Positions 1 through 8,905 of a stretch of DNA of 64,000 nucleotides are shown piece after piece. How positions within the stretch are numbered: the stretch's first letter is position 1; every line of letters begins with the position of its first letter. The translations under genes and the position numbers were made by a program. The DNA comes from an uncultured Bacilli bacterium. GTDB lineage: Bacteria > Bacillota_I > Bacilli_A > RF39 > UBA660. The notes under the pieces were generated by a model that was not told the DNA's origin, searched no databases, and saw only the letters and a list, made by a program, of their open reading frames with translations. The stretch covers positions 26,169 through 90,168 of the forward strand of contig CALVJQ010000001.1 of assembly GCA_944332265.1 (NCBI GenBank), given 5' to 3'.

Positions 1-1078
1 CAAAAACAAAATCAGTAACTAATTTAAAATTATTATCCATTATAGCCATCTTTTTATTTTTAGCAACAACATAATAAGAATCATATCTATCAATAAAGTC
101 ATATTCAAAATTAACTAACTTTTTAAGTTTATTAGTAATAATTCCAGTCTTACCATCTTTAACTGCTATATAATTATTACCATCCGTATATAAACCTTCA
201 TATTGTGGTCTTATAATCGTATTTCCACTCTTTAATTCTAAAAGTCCATATAATAAATCACTATATGTTTTACTAGTTCCAACAATAATATTATCTTTAT
301 TATATGTAATAATAGCTTCAAATGGTTTTGTAATCTTTTCATCACCTAATATTTGATAATTATCAAGTTCATATTCTTCACCATCTAAAGTATATAAATA
401 CGTTGTATTTTGTTCATTATTTTCATCATCATAACTATATTTAGTTCCTGTAAATCCCAAAGTTATTAAATCATCATTATCTTCATAAATAATAGGAACA
501 TAATATACAGCTGTTTCAGATAATTCTTTATCTAATTTAAATTCTTTATCTTCCAATTTATATATTGATAAATAATTTTGATTATTCTCAATATCATTTA
601 TAATTAAATAAAAATTATTATTAAAATCTTCAATATAATAGCTATATTCTGCTTCACCTTCAAATAATATATTCGTATTCATATCCATTACTTTATAAAT
701 ATAATTATCATCATATTCTATTAAATATTCATCATTTAAAACATCTAATTTATGTGTATCAGCTACAATATATTTATAAGACTTATATTTATCTACAACT
801 TTCTCTTCTTTTAAAGATGGTTTATTACCCAAATCTTTATATACATATGTATACCAATACCAACCGCCTATAATAATAACCAATATTATAACAGCTAATA
901 TAATAAAAGCTTTAAACTCATCCCAAAATCTTTTCTTTTTTTCTAGTTTCACATCTTCTTGAATATCTTTTACTTGAATAGTCTTTTCTTTAACTACTTT
1001 TTTAACTTTCTTTTCTTTCTTAGGAGGGATAATCTTTTTCTTTTCTTCTTTTACTACCTTATCTTCTTTTTTCGCCAT
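1..1078 (-). CDS. Membrane-anchored WG-repeat-like protein, C-terminus cut by window edge
   Basis: The frame is open from an ATG at 1078 to the window edge (359 codons seen). The N-terminus is very rich in Lys and Glu, then one hydrophobic segment (about residues 60-80, rich in Ile/Val ending in WYWYTYVY) predicts a single membrane anchor with the rest outside. The remainder is beta-rich with recurring units such as YGLLELKSGNTIIRPQYEG, matching the WG (KWG) repeat pattern of a glycine, a turn and an I-x-P-x-Y end. It has the same architecture as the protein at 36844-39087, so the two are probably paralogues. A -10 box TATAAT lies at 1102-1107 and an AGAGGTG Shine-Dalgarno precedes the start. 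Function unknown; a cell-surface beta-propeller is inferred. Confidence 0.75.
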   Translation of the reverse strand, partial: MAKKEDKVVKEEKKKIIPPKKEKKVKKVVKEKTIQVKDIQEDVKLEKKKRFWDEFKAFIILAVIILVIIIGGWYWYTYVYKDLGNKPSLKEEKVVDKYKSYKYIVADTHKLDVLNDEYLIEYDDNYIYKVMDMNTNILFEGEAEYSYYIEDFNNNFYLIINDIENNQNYLSIYKLEDKEFKLDKELSETAVYYVPIIYEDNDDLITLGFTGTKYSYDDENNEQNTTYLYTLDGEEYELDNYQILGDEKITKPFEAIITYNKDNIIVGTSKTYSDLLYGLLELKSGNTIIRPQYEGLYTDGNNYIAVKDGKTGIITNKLKKLVNFEYDFIDRYDSYYVVAKNKKMAIMDNNFKLVTDFVF

Positions 1079-1101
1079 ATCGACACCTCTATCATATATT
1101 T

Positions 1102-1107
1102 ATTATA
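1102..1107 (-). promoter_or_regulatory. -10 box of the WG-repeat gene
   Basis: TATAAT on the minus strand about 24 bases upstream of the ATG at 1078. No convincing -35 hexamer is visible. Confidence 0.45.
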
Positions 1108-1122
1108 ACATACTAAAGAAAG

Positions 1123-1147
1123 CAAAAAAAGAAGATTTTTATTCTTC
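1123..1147 (-). terminator. Rho-independent terminator of xseA-xseB
   Basis: Minus strand GAAGA, 7-base loop, TCTTC followed by seven T. The left arm overlaps the xseB stop codon. Confidence 0.7.
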
Positions 1148-1366
1148 AATTTCAAAATCTTCTAATTCTCCATTTTCCTTTAAAATTTTATTAACTTTCT
1201 CAGTCGCCATATTTAACTTATCACTGCAATTTTTTACAAGTTGCATTGCTTCACCATATTTTAAAATAGCCTTATCCAAATCTACATTTCCATTTTCTAA
1301 TTCTTTTACAATAGATTCTAATTCATTTAAACTTTCTTCAAATGTCTTTTCCTTTTTAGTAGCCAT
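1139..1366 (-). CDS. xseB: Exodeoxyribonuclease VII small subunit
   Basis: 75 codons. XseB is the small helical subunit that binds the long C-terminal helices of XseA; the complex degrades single-stranded DNA into oligonucleotides. The sequence has the family signature: TFEESLNELESIVKELENG near the N-terminus, then LDKAI.KY.EAM.L...C and a C-terminal helical hairpin. Length is normal. The ATG at 1366 is preferred over an upstream GTG at 1375 because AAGGAG lies about 10 bases before the ATG but only 1 base before the GTG. It starts two bases after the xseA stop, so the two subunits are translationally coupled in the usual xseA-xseB order. Confidence 0.93.
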   Translation of the reverse strand: MATKKEKTFEESLNELESIVKELENGNVDLDKAILKYGEAMQLVKNCSDKLNMATEKVNKILKENGELEDFEIEE

Positions 1367-1367
1367 T

Positions 1368-2702
1368 CTACTCACTCTCCTTAACTATCGCTTTAACACT
1401 ACCTTCATACATTTTAATTGATATTAGATCATCTTTCTTTAAATCTTTAGCTTCTTTAATAATTTTTCCGTTACTATCTGTAACTAAACTATATCCTTTA
1501 CTTAAAACATTTAACGGATTTAGTAAATTCAACTTATTTATGATAATTTCATATTGATGATTAAAAACATTTAATTTATTCTGAATTATTATATTTAAAT
1601 TATTTCTTATACTATTTATTCTCTCTCTATGTACTTCATAACTTGCTAAAGGATTTTTCAAAATATAACTTTCTTTTACATGACTTAATCTTAAATAATA
1701 ATCATTAAGTATTTGCTTTATATAAGAATTAATTCTTTCAATAAATGTATCTAATTTTTGCTCTTTTACTTCATATAAAGCCATTGGATTTCTAATTACA
1801 TACGCATTTTTTATATTATCTATTCTCTTTTGATTAAAAGAAATAATACTTTTTATATTTTCATTTAATCTTATTTTATATTGTTCAATTAATGTTCTTA
1901 AATCTACTATATTAGGAACCGCCATTTCCGCAGCTCCAGTTGGTGTCGGTGCTCTTAAATCAGCCACAAAATCAGCAATTGTAAAATCTATTTCATGACC
2001 GACCGCCGAAATAATAGGAATTTTTGAATTATAAATTGCTCTTGCTACAATCTCTTCATTAAATGCCCATAAATCCTCAATCGAACCACCACCACGACCA
2101 CAAATAATAACATCTAAATCAAATTCTTGTGCTAAAGTAATCTGTTTTACAATACTTTCTTTAGCTCCAACACCTTGTACTAAAGCAGGAAATAAAATCG
2201 TTTCACATAAAGGATATCTTCTTTTAATTGTACTTAATATATCTCTTATAGCAGCTCCAGTTGGTGCTGTAATAATTCCTATTTTTTTAGGAAAACGAGG
2301 TATTGGTTTTTTATGTTCAAGATTAAAAAGTCCTTCTTCTTGCAATTTTTTCTTTAACTTTTCATATTCTAAATAAAGATTACCAATTCCATCTAAAGCC
2401 ATTTCATCAACATATATTTGATATCCTCCAGTTGCTTCATAAACCGTTACTCTTCCACTTACCAAGACCTTCATTCCATCTTCTGGCTCAAACTTAATAT
2501 CTTTAGCATAAGAAGCAAACATCACCGCAGCAATACGACTATTTTCATCTTTTAAAGTAAAATAAAAATGCCCTCTACTATGATGTTTAAAATTACTAAT
2601 TTCCCCTTTTATATATACTCTATTTAATTCAGGCTTACTATCAAACATATTTTTTATTGCTCTATTTAAAGCTGTAATACTATAATATTTAATATCATTC
2701 AT
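1368..2702 (-). CDS. xseA: Exodeoxyribonuclease VII large subunit
   Basis: 444 residues, normal length. The N-terminal OB-fold domain (about 1-100) contains the VYIKGEISNFKHHSRGHFYF block typical of XseA; the catalytic domain follows with IGIITAPTGAAIRDI, an RGGGSIEDLWAFNEE block and SAVGHEIDFTIADFVAD. The C-terminal part is long-helical (two internal near-repeats of the form NPLASYEVHRERI and NPMALYEVKEQKL), the stalk that carries XseB. It acts with XseB on single-stranded DNA in repair. The ATG at 2702 is chosen because GGTGAT lies 3-8 bases upstream; the longer frame to 2753 overlaps the promoter. Confidence 0.96.
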   Translation of the reverse strand: MNDIKYYSITALNRAIKNMFDSKPELNRVYIKGEISNFKHHSRGHFYFTLKDENSRIAAVMFASYAKDIKFEPEDGMKVLVSGRVTVYEATGGYQIYVDEMALDGIGNLYLEYEKLKKKLQEEGLFNLEHKKPIPRFPKKIGIITAPTGAAIRDILSTIKRRYPLCETILFPALVQGVGAKESIVKQITLAQEFDLDVIICGRGGGSIEDLWAFNEEIVARAIYNSKIPIISAVGHEIDFTIADFVADLRAPTPTGAAEMAVPNIVDLRTLIEQYKIRLNENIKSIISFNQKRIDNIKNAYVIRNPMALYEVKEQKLDTFIERINSYIKQILNDYYLRLSHVKESYILKNPLASYEVHRERINSIRNNLNIIIQNKLNVFNHQYEIIINKLNLLNPLNVLSKGYSLVTDSNGKIIKEAKDLKKDDLISIKMYEGSVKAIVKESE

Positions 2703-2724
2703 ATAATCACCATTACAATTAATT

Positions 2725-2753
2725 ATTATACCAAACATTAGTTTTAGAAACAA
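2725..2753 (-). promoter_or_regulatory. Sigma-A promoter of xseAB
   Basis: Minus strand TTGTTT, 17-base spacer, TATAAT, placed just after the terminator of the upstream gene and 22 bases before the xseA ATG. Confidence 0.65.
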
Positions 2754-2756
2754 CTA

Positions 2757-2788
2757 AAAAAGATTTAGTACTACCTTTTACTAAATCT
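2757..2788 (-). terminator. Rho-independent terminator of the Tam41-like gene
   Basis: Minus strand arms GATTTAGTA and TACTAAATC separated by 8 bases, then a T run. The 5' arm lies inside the last codons of the gene, the loop contains its stop. Confidence 0.75.
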
Positions 2789-3685
2789 TTTTCTTACCTT
2801 AGCTAAAGCATAAGGAACACTTCTAACTATACCATTTGTTTTTATTCCTTCAATTATTTGAACACGACTTTCTTGTTTATTTTTCATCAAAAAATAATCA
2901 AAAACATTTATACGTAACATCTCTATGTCATCAAAATTAGTATTCTTTTTATACAAATATTCCAACAAACTAACCGGTAATTCATTAAAATGATTTATTA
3001 ATTTATCATAATCTATCAAAAAAGTACCACTAGGACCTATAGGAATTAAAAAGTCATTCTCTAAAGGATATATTTTAGCTATAATATCAAAACTACCTTC
3101 TACTATATTTTCTACTTTATGAGGATTTTCTGCTATAGCCATTCTCGCATCCCCAACATAAGAAAGCCCACATAACTTATTAAATATTTCTTTTCTCGTT
3201 GTATATTTATCACAAAATAAACAAGCAATAATCAATGCACATTTTCGATTATAAGCAATTGATTCTCTAATTTTTTCTTCACTAGAAACTTCCATTACTG
3301 GCTTATGAAAACGTCCAGCCATAAAAAGATTATCCCAAGTTTCTAAACTTTCAATAAAATCACCAATTTCCGTAACCCCATATTTAAAAGTATATTCTCC
3401 ATCTCTAATTTCACTAAAATAATTTATTTTATTTAAACCTTTAATCTTCTTAATACTTCTTTGACTTAAATGAATTTTTCCTAACAAAGAATAATCTGAT
3501 GGATGAAGCAACATATTATCACGATGCCATACCCGTAAATCATCAACAACAAAAATTGCATCTGTTAAAATCTTACCTGTTCCTTCTCTTTTTGCTTGCT
3601 TAAAAACCCCCGAACCATAGCCATATATAGCCCGTGCAGCAGGTCTACTACTAGCAAAATTTTCAATTGCTTCTTTCTTATCCAT
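2771..3685 (-). CDS. Tam41/Mmp37-family phosphatidate cytidylyltransferase (CDP-diacylglycerol synthase)
   Basis: 304 residues. The N-terminal third carries the hallmark of the mitochondrial Tam41/Mmp37 family: an Arg-rich lead-in, YGYGSGVFKQ (residues 21-30, nucleotidyltransferase glycine motif), then DAIFVVDDLRVWHRDNM (42-58) with acidic residues D42, D48 and D49 expected to bind metal, and HPSDYS (61-66). Tam41 makes CDP-diacylglycerol from phosphatidic acid and CTP at the inner mitochondrial membrane and is unrelated to the polytopic CdsA enzyme. No membrane segment is visible, so it is probably peripheral. It is flanked by its own terminator at the 3' end. Whether it replaces or supplements CdsA cannot be told from this window. 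No frame damage or odd composition is evident. Confidence 0.85.
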   Translation of the reverse strand: MDKKEAIENFASSRPAARAIYGYGSGVFKQAKREGTGKILTDAIFVVDDLRVWHRDNMLLHPSDYSLLGKIHLSQRSIKKIKGLNKINYFSEIRDGEYTFKYGVTEIGDFIESLETWDNLFMAGRFHKPVMEVSSEEKIRESIAYNRKCALIIACLFCDKYTTRKEIFNKLCGLSYVGDARMAIAENPHKVENIVEGSFDIIAKIYPLENDFLIPIGPSGTFLIDYDKLINHFNELPVSLLEYLYKKNTNFDDIEMLRINVFDYFLMKNKQESRVQIIEGIKTNGIVRSVPYALAKVRKRFSKR

Positions 3686-3749
3686 TATATCAACCCCATA
3701 ACAAGTCCTATGAATAGATAATATTATAACACAAAAAAAGCATTATTAC

Positions 3750-4373
3750 TTATTTTTCAATATAAATACAATTGTTATATATCTTATTTAACAGTTTATC
3801 ATCATATTTTACATCTATATACCTTTCAAAGTTATTATTTGCCTTAATTCCAAAACGTCTTTTCTTCTGACGATAACAAGCAAAAAAAGAAATAAAAACA
3901 TCTAAAATAAATAAAATCATAAAAATAAAAGAAAATATATAACCACCCTTATTCATTTTCATATAAATAAAATCTCCTACTACTTTTAAATAATCTATAA
4001 ATAATACTGCACATAATCCAAAAGCAATCGAATAAAATAAATTAACTCGTCCTTTTAAATTAAAAGGGATATTACTGTAATCCTAAGATTTTGCAAGAAA
4101 AATCTTTTCTTGCACAAAACTACTTATATACTCTACTAACGTAGCAATAACAAAACCTATTCCAAAAATAGCTAACTTATTATTACCTAAAATAGAACAA
4201 ATCCCTAAAATTAATACACCAGCTATCCCATAAATAGGAATTAATGGTAAATATATTAAACTTTTCCTAATTTGCCATTTTTTTGATTTTATTAAACACC
4301 ATATTTCTTCAATTAAACATCCTAAAAAAGAACCAATAATAAAAACCCAAAAATATCTAAAAAACTTACGCAT
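3750..4373 (-). pseudogene. CmpB-like (PF06541-type) membrane protein interrupted by an in-frame TAG
   Basis: The frame starting at 4373 reads 96 codons, hits TAG at 4083-4085, then continues in exactly the same frame for 40 more codons without a stop into a 70-codon segment ending at 3750. Joined, the roughly 207-codon product matches the putative ABC-transporter permease family CmpB: FIIGSFLGCLIEEIWCLI, then a G-x-L-I-YLPLIPIYG block, LVEYISSFVQEKIF, then after the stop DYSNIPFNLKGRVNL. The family normally has W-DYS here, so the stop sits at the conserved Trp (TGG to TAG). Five hydrophobic segments are visible. TAG is a normal stop elsewhere (xseA, hrcA region), so recoding is unlikely. Probably a recent nonsense mutation, or a sequencing error. 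Confidence 0.8.
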
Positions 4374-4494
4374 TACTTACTCCATAACTAATAATTTAAT
4401 TTCTTTAAAATTTAATTTCTTTCTCCTATTTAAAAAATACATTTTAAAAAAAAGCTTTCTAAAATTCATTACATTCATATAATTATTGCTTATT

Positions 4495-5133
4495 TTAATC
4501 TTCTCCTTCACTATTCTTCTTGATTATATTTTCTAATGTAACCATATCTTTCATCTCATTATCAATATGTTCTAATTCATCACTTATTTGAACTAATTTC
4601 TTCTTTATTCCTTCAGTACAATAATCACTTTTATATCTTAACTTATGATCCAATGATGCCCATAAATCCATAGCCATAGTTCTAATCTGAATTTCTGCTT
4701 TAACCATAACTTTCTCATTAATAAACTCAACTGGAACTTCAACAATCAAATGATAACTACGATATCCAGTTTCTTTTGGCTTAGAAATAAAATCTTTTTC
4801 ATTTATAACATGAATAATATTACTATTTCGAATAATATCAATTAACTCAAAAACATCTGATTCAAAAGCACAAATAATTCGTACCCCAACAATATCATTA
4901 ATATATTTTTCGACATTAGCTATTGTAAAATCCAAATTATCCTTATACAGCTTATTTATTATGCTATCAGAACTTTTTATTCTCGTTTTAATATGTTCAA
5001 TCGGATTATACTTCTTTATATATTTAAAATCATCATTAATAATCTGCAATTGTGTTTCCAAAACTTTAAGTGCTGAGATATATTTAATCATAAGACTATC
5101 GAGATTTCCTAACTCTTCATCAATATTATCCAA
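4495..5133 (-). CDS. Small alarmone synthetase, RelQ/YjbM type (GTP pyrophosphokinase)
   Basis: 212 residues, the length of single-domain small alarmone synthetases. It transfers pyrophosphate from ATP to GDP/GTP to make (p)ppGpp in the cytoplasm. Visible RelA/SpoT synthetase motifs: IVGVRIICAF (81-90), ETGYRSYHLI (121-130), EIQIRTMAMDLWASLDHKLRYK split around residues 147-168, where the Glu and Gln of EIQIRT contact the substrate and metal. No HD hydrolase domain, TGS or ACT domain is present, so it cannot degrade the alarmone. The C-terminal helix fits the tetramer interface of RelQ. It stands alone between the broken CmpB-like gene and the valS terminator. Assignment to RelQ rather than RelP is by the overall motif look. 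Confidence 0.9.
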   Translation of the reverse strand: MDNIDEELGNLDSLMIKYISALKVLETQLQIINDDFKYIKKYNPIEHIKTRIKSSDSIINKLYKDNLDFTIANVEKYINDIVGVRIICAFESDVFELIDIIRNSNIIHVINEKDFISKPKETGYRSYHLIVEVPVEFINEKVMVKAEIQIRTMAMDLWASLDHKLRYKSDYCTEGIKKKLVQISDELEHIDNEMKDMVTLENIIKKNSEGED

Positions 5134-5211
5134 TATATTCCTCCTATATCTAACATTATATTCTAAATATTTTATTATTTTATTATCTAATTCTTAAAAA
5201 TAATTAAAAGG

Positions 5212-5250
5212 GCAAAAAGAAGTTGATCTATATAACATAAATCAACTTCT
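5212..5250 (-). terminator. Rho-independent terminator of the valS operon
   Basis: Perfect 10-base inverted repeat AGAAGTTGAT / ATCAACTTCT (5218-5227 and 5241-5250) followed on the minus strand by a T-rich tract. Confidence 0.8.
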
Positions 5251-5323
5251 CTCCTTCTAATTACTAACTAAATATAACACAAATTATATAATTTAAAAAG
5301 TATAAAATTAATAAGTTTACATT

Positions 5324-7870
5324 TTATTTCAATTGTTCTAATCTTTCTAACACAATCTTCAATTGCGTTTCTTCATGCCCTAAATTAGCTTTTTCTGCTT
5401 CAACTATCTTAGCTGGAGCTTTAGATACATAATTCTGATTAGCTAACAATTTTTTACGACGTTCAATACTTGCTTCCAAAGTACTCTTTTCTTTTTCTAA
5501 ATTAGCCAATTCTTCATCCTTTTGTTTAGAATCATCATAACATAAAATAACTTTATAATTATCTAAAATTACTTCTATTTTACCAGACAAATTACTGCTA
5601 ATAACTCTCTTATCTTCTAATTTTAACATTTTTAAAATTAATTCATTATCAATATCAGTAATTACTTCATAATCGCTACCTATATTATTCTCTGCTTTTT
5701 TATTTCTAAATAAAGCAATAAAGTTAATTATCTTATCAACTTCTTTTTTATCAATATCAAATACTTTCTTCTTATCATAAGTTGGATAAGAACTAATCAT
5801 AATTGATTCACTATCTTGAATAGGTAACATATGATAAATTTCTTCTGTTACAAACGGCATAAAAGGATGCATCATTTTAATTATGCCATCTAAAACATAA
5901 AATAAAACACTTTTTGTTGTTTGTGAATCTAAACTAAACTTGGCAAATTCTATATAACTACTACAAAAATCATTCCATATAAAGTCATATAATTCAGCTC
6001 CAACCAAATTAAATTCATACTTATCCATATGTTTAATAGTACGTTTAACAATCTCTTCATATTTAGTTAAAATCCATTTATCTTCCATTTTTAAATTACT
6101 AAAATCTAATTCCTTTAAATCATCAATATTTAATAATACAAAACGTGAAGCATTCCATAATTTATTTATAAAATTCCATGTTCCAGCTACTTTATCAGTA
6201 TCAAAACGTAAATCAGTTCCCATTGCAACATCAGTTGCTAAATAAAAACGCAAAGAATCTACCCCATATTCTTCGATCATATCCATTGGATCTACTCCAT
6301 TGCCTAAAGATTTAGACATTTTTCTTCCATCCTTAGCGCGAATAAGTCCATGTAAAATACAATCTTTAAATGGTCTTTTACCTGTAATATGCTCAGCTTG
6401 AAAAATCATTCTTGCTACCCAGAAAAAGATTATATCATAAGCTGTAACTAAAACATCATTAGGATAATATCTTTCTAAGTCATCTGTCTTTTCTGGCCAT
6501 CCTAAAGTACTAAAAGGCCACAAAGCTGAACTAAACCATGTATCTAAAACATCTTCATCTTGAACCCATCCTTCGCCTTTAGGAGCTTCCTCACCAACAT
6601 ATATTTCATCATCTTTATACCATGCTGGAATTCTATGTCCCCACCATAATTGACGAGAAATACACCAATCATAAGATATTTCCATCCAATGAGTTAAAAT
6701 TTTCTCAAACCTTGCTGGTACAAAATTAACTTTTTCATCTTTCTTCTTTTGCGTATCTAAAACTCTTTTTGCCAAATCACCCATCTTAACAAACCATTGC
6801 TTAGATAAATAAGGTTCTACCATAACCCCTGTTCTTTCACTATGCCCAACTGAATGAGTCATTGGCTCAATACGTAAAAGCAAACCTTCTTTTTCCAAAT
6901 CTTTAAGCAACTCAGCACGACACATTTCTCTACTCATACCTTGATATTGCAAAGCATTTGAATTCATTGTTCCATCAGGATTCATAACAATTACTCTTTC
7001 TAAGTTGTGTCTATTACCAACTTCAAAATCGTTAGGATCATGTGCAGGAGTAATTTTAACAACCCCTGTTCCAAATTCTGGATCAGCATGTTCATCTCCA
7101 ATAATTGGAATTGCTTTATTAACAATTGGCAATATTACTTTTTTACCAATTAATTTATTATATCTCTCATCACTTGGATTAACTGCTACGGCAGTATCTC
7201 CAAATAATGTTTCTGGTCTTGTTGTTGCTACATCTAAATAATCACTTGTACCTTCAATTATATATTTTAAATGATAAAATGCTCCAGGTATCTCTTTATA
7301 AATAACTTCTTCATTAGATAAAGCAGTTTGAGCAGCTGGATCCCAATTAATTATTTTTTCTCCTTTATAAATAATTCCTTCATTATAATAATCAACAAAT
7401 ACTTTAGTAACTGCTTTATTTAAACCTTCATCTAAAGTAAATCTTTCTTTATTATAATCAACACTAATTCCCATTTTAGCCCATTGATCTCTAATACTTC
7501 CTCCATATTCATGTGTCCAATCCCAACAAGCTTCTAAGAACTTCTCACGACCATACTCATATTTATCAATACCTAATTCCTTCAATTTTTTAACTACTTT
7601 CGCTTCAGTTGCAATTGCAGCATGATCCATTCCTGGCAACCACAAACAATCAAATCCTTGCATTCTCTTATAGCGAATTATAATATCTTGTAAAGATACA
7701 TCTAAAGCATGTCCTAAATGCAATTTACCTGTTACATTAGGTGGAGGAATTACTATACAAAAAGGATCTTTACTTTTATCTCCTGAATCAAAATATCCTT
7801 TCTTTTTCCAATCTTCATATTTACCTTCTTCTACCTTTTTATGATTATACTTAGTATCTATTTCTTTCAT
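5324..7870 (-). CDS. valS: Valyl-tRNA synthetase
   Basis: 848 residues, class I aminoacyl-tRNA synthetase charging tRNA-Val. Motifs: PPPNVTGKLHLGHA (42-55, HIGH box), ATTRPETLFGDTAVAV (215-230, CP1 editing domain that hydrolyses Thr-tRNA), KMSKS (517-521), an anticodon-binding helical domain, and a C-terminal coiled coil (LANLEKEKSTLEASIERRKK region) typical of ValRS. Length and order are normal. The start overlaps the end of the HD-domain gene by 20 bases, with AAGGATAAGGAA as ribosome site inside that gene. The operon is controlled by a T-box leader (8602-8801) whose probable specifier is GTA, a Val codon, so expression should rise when tRNA-Val is uncharged. Confidence 0.97.
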   Translation of the reverse strand: MKEIDTKYNHKKVEEGKYEDWKKKGYFDSGDKSKDPFCIVIPPPNVTGKLHLGHALDVSLQDIIIRYKRMQGFDCLWLPGMDHAAIATEAKVVKKLKELGIDKYEYGREKFLEACWDWTHEYGGSIRDQWAKMGISVDYNKERFTLDEGLNKAVTKVFVDYYNEGIIYKGEKIINWDPAAQTALSNEEVIYKEIPGAFYHLKYIIEGTSDYLDVATTRPETLFGDTAVAVNPSDERYNKLIGKKVILPIVNKAIPIIGDEHADPEFGTGVVKITPAHDPNDFEVGNRHNLERVIVMNPDGTMNSNALQYQGMSREMCRAELLKDLEKEGLLLRIEPMTHSVGHSERTGVMVEPYLSKQWFVKMGDLAKRVLDTQKKKDEKVNFVPARFEKILTHWMEISYDWCISRQLWWGHRIPAWYKDDEIYVGEEAPKGEGWVQDEDVLDTWFSSALWPFSTLGWPEKTDDLERYYPNDVLVTAYDIIFFWVARMIFQAEHITGKRPFKDCILHGLIRAKDGRKMSKSLGNGVDPMDMIEEYGVDSLRFYLATDVAMGTDLRFDTDKVAGTWNFINKLWNASRFVLLNIDDLKELDFSNLKMEDKWILTKYEEIVKRTIKHMDKYEFNLVGAELYDFIWNDFCSSYIEFAKFSLDSQTTKSVLFYVLDGIIKMMHPFMPFVTEEIYHMLPIQDSESIMISSYPTYDKKKVFDIDKKEVDKIINFIALFRNKKAENNIGSDYEVITDIDNELILKMLKLEDKRVISSNLSGKIEVILDNYKVILCYDDSKQKDEELANLEKEKSTLEASIERRKKLLANQNYVSKAPAKIVEAEKANLGHEETQLKIVLERLEQLK

Positions 7871-8588
7871 ATTTCCTTATCCTTTCCTTAATATATTTTT
7901 TTATTTCTTTATATATCTTAGCAAAATCTTCTCCTACACAGACGACTCGATAATAACTATCCAAATACTTTTCATATTCTAATAAAATAACATCATTATA
8001 TATCCCAAAGACAAATGCCATTTGAATAACCAAACGATCATTATAATTATTCGCTAATTTAACATCAATATTTTGATGTTTAAAAACTTCTTCCATTACC
8101 AATGGTGATACTCTATCTTCTTTAGCCCTATGTTTTAACTCTTTTAAAACACCAATAGTATAAATTACATCCATTTTATCGACATCTCTAATTAACTTTG
8201 CAATCTTATTAGTAACTTCATCCCCACTATCTGGTAATTCTAATTTATTATGATACTTAATTGCAAACTGAATAATAGGATACCACTCTTCTTTTTTACA
8301 AAATAACTTAATATCTCCTTTTTTAAATAATTGCTCAACACTATAATCAGCATGATCAACACTTTTATAATCAATATAAGTTTTAAAAACTTTTAACTGT
8401 AGAAAACGCCCAATATCATGTAATAAACCAACTATTTGACATATTTCTTTTTCTTCTTCTGTATAATTTAATTTTTCTGCATATTTAATCATCAATTTCA
8501 TAACTCTAATCGAATGATTATACTTAGATAAAATATCGTTATTATTTAAATCATAATTACTAACATATTCTCTAAATTTATCAAGCAT
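7851..8588 (-). CDS. HD-domain phosphohydrolase co-transcribed with valS
   Basis: 245 residues. The HD metal-binding pattern is complete: H25 (NHSIRVM), H57-D58 (LLHDIGRF), H79 (VDHADYS), H113 (KYHNK) and D138 (RDVDKMD). Such proteins hydrolyse phosphate esters of nucleotides or related metabolites; the exact substrate cannot be read from the sequence. It is the first gene behind the Val T-box and its 3' end overlaps valS by 20 bases, so it is induced together with valyl-tRNA synthetase. GGAGGGG precedes the ATG at 8588. The link to Val starvation suggests a role in nucleotide or alarmone metabolism, but that is inference. Confidence 0.85.
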   Translation of the reverse strand: MLDKFREYVSNYDLNNNDILSKYNHSIRVMKLMIKYAEKLNYTEEEKEICQIVGLLHDIGRFLQLKVFKTYIDYKSVDHADYSVEQLFKKGDIKLFCKKEEWYPIIQFAIKYHNKLELPDSGDEVTNKIAKLIRDVDKMDVIYTIGVLKELKHRAKEDRVSPLVMEEVFKHQNIDVKLANNYNDRLVIQMAFVFGIYNDVILLEYEKYLDSYYRVVCVGEDFAKIYKEIKKYIKERIRKYERNRY

Positions 8589-8601
8589 ATAAACCCCTCC
8601 A

Positions 8602-8801
8602 TAAAAAAATAGCTATAACTTAAGGACGAATTACTTCGCGGTACCACCTTAATTTATAACTATTGTTATACATCTCAAATATTTAACGCATATTAACGGT
8701 TCATACTCCCAAGCAACCTTCATTTTTCTTCCCTACTCTTTTCCACCAACCAAGAGCTCTCTATAAGTTCCCAAAAATTACTCCTCTTGTTCAACATATT
8801 T
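8602..8801 (-). promoter_or_regulatory. T-box leader (Val) of the HD gene-valS operon
   Basis: Minus strand RNA leader. It holds the T-box sequence AAGGTGGTACCGCG (8650 to 8637), stem I elements GAGAG and GGTTGGTGGAA, the linker ACCGTTA, and a probable specifier GTA (Val) in TTGGGAGTATGAACC. The terminator arms ATAGTTATAA..TTAAGG and CCTTAAGTTATAGCTAT are followed by seven T at 8603-8609, and the T-box sequence lies between them so that antiterminator and terminator exclude each other. Uncharged tRNA-Val should favour readthrough. Confidence 0.9.
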
Positions 8802-8807
8802 AAATGT

Positions 8808-8836
8808 ATTATAAACTAATCTAAGATTAAAAGCAA
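8808..8836 (-). promoter_or_regulatory. Promoter of the Val T-box operon
   Basis: Minus strand TTGCTT, 17-base spacer, TATAAT; start of transcription expected near 8801. Confidence 0.65.
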
Positions 8837-8844
8837 TAAAATTA

Positions 8845-8873
8845 TTGAGTAAAAAAAACAAGTGCGATATAAT
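8845..8873 (+). promoter_or_regulatory. Promoter of the GspE/PilB-like gene
   Basis: Plus strand TTGAGT, 17-base spacer, TATAAT, 32 bases before the ATG at 8906. It is back to back with the Val T-box promoter. Confidence 0.65.
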
Positions 8874-8905
8874 TATAAATATAAGAATAAAAATGAGGTG
8901 GCAAT

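Noticed and set aside
3750..3962. 70-codon ORF as a separate small membrane protein
   Set aside because: It is the in-frame continuation of the CmpB-like gene after the TAG; no ribosome site precedes its ATG.
4083..4085. TAG as a recoded sense codon (pyrrolysine or Trp)
   Set aside because: TAG ends several intact genes here, for example xseA and the Tam41-like gene, and no recoding signal is visible.
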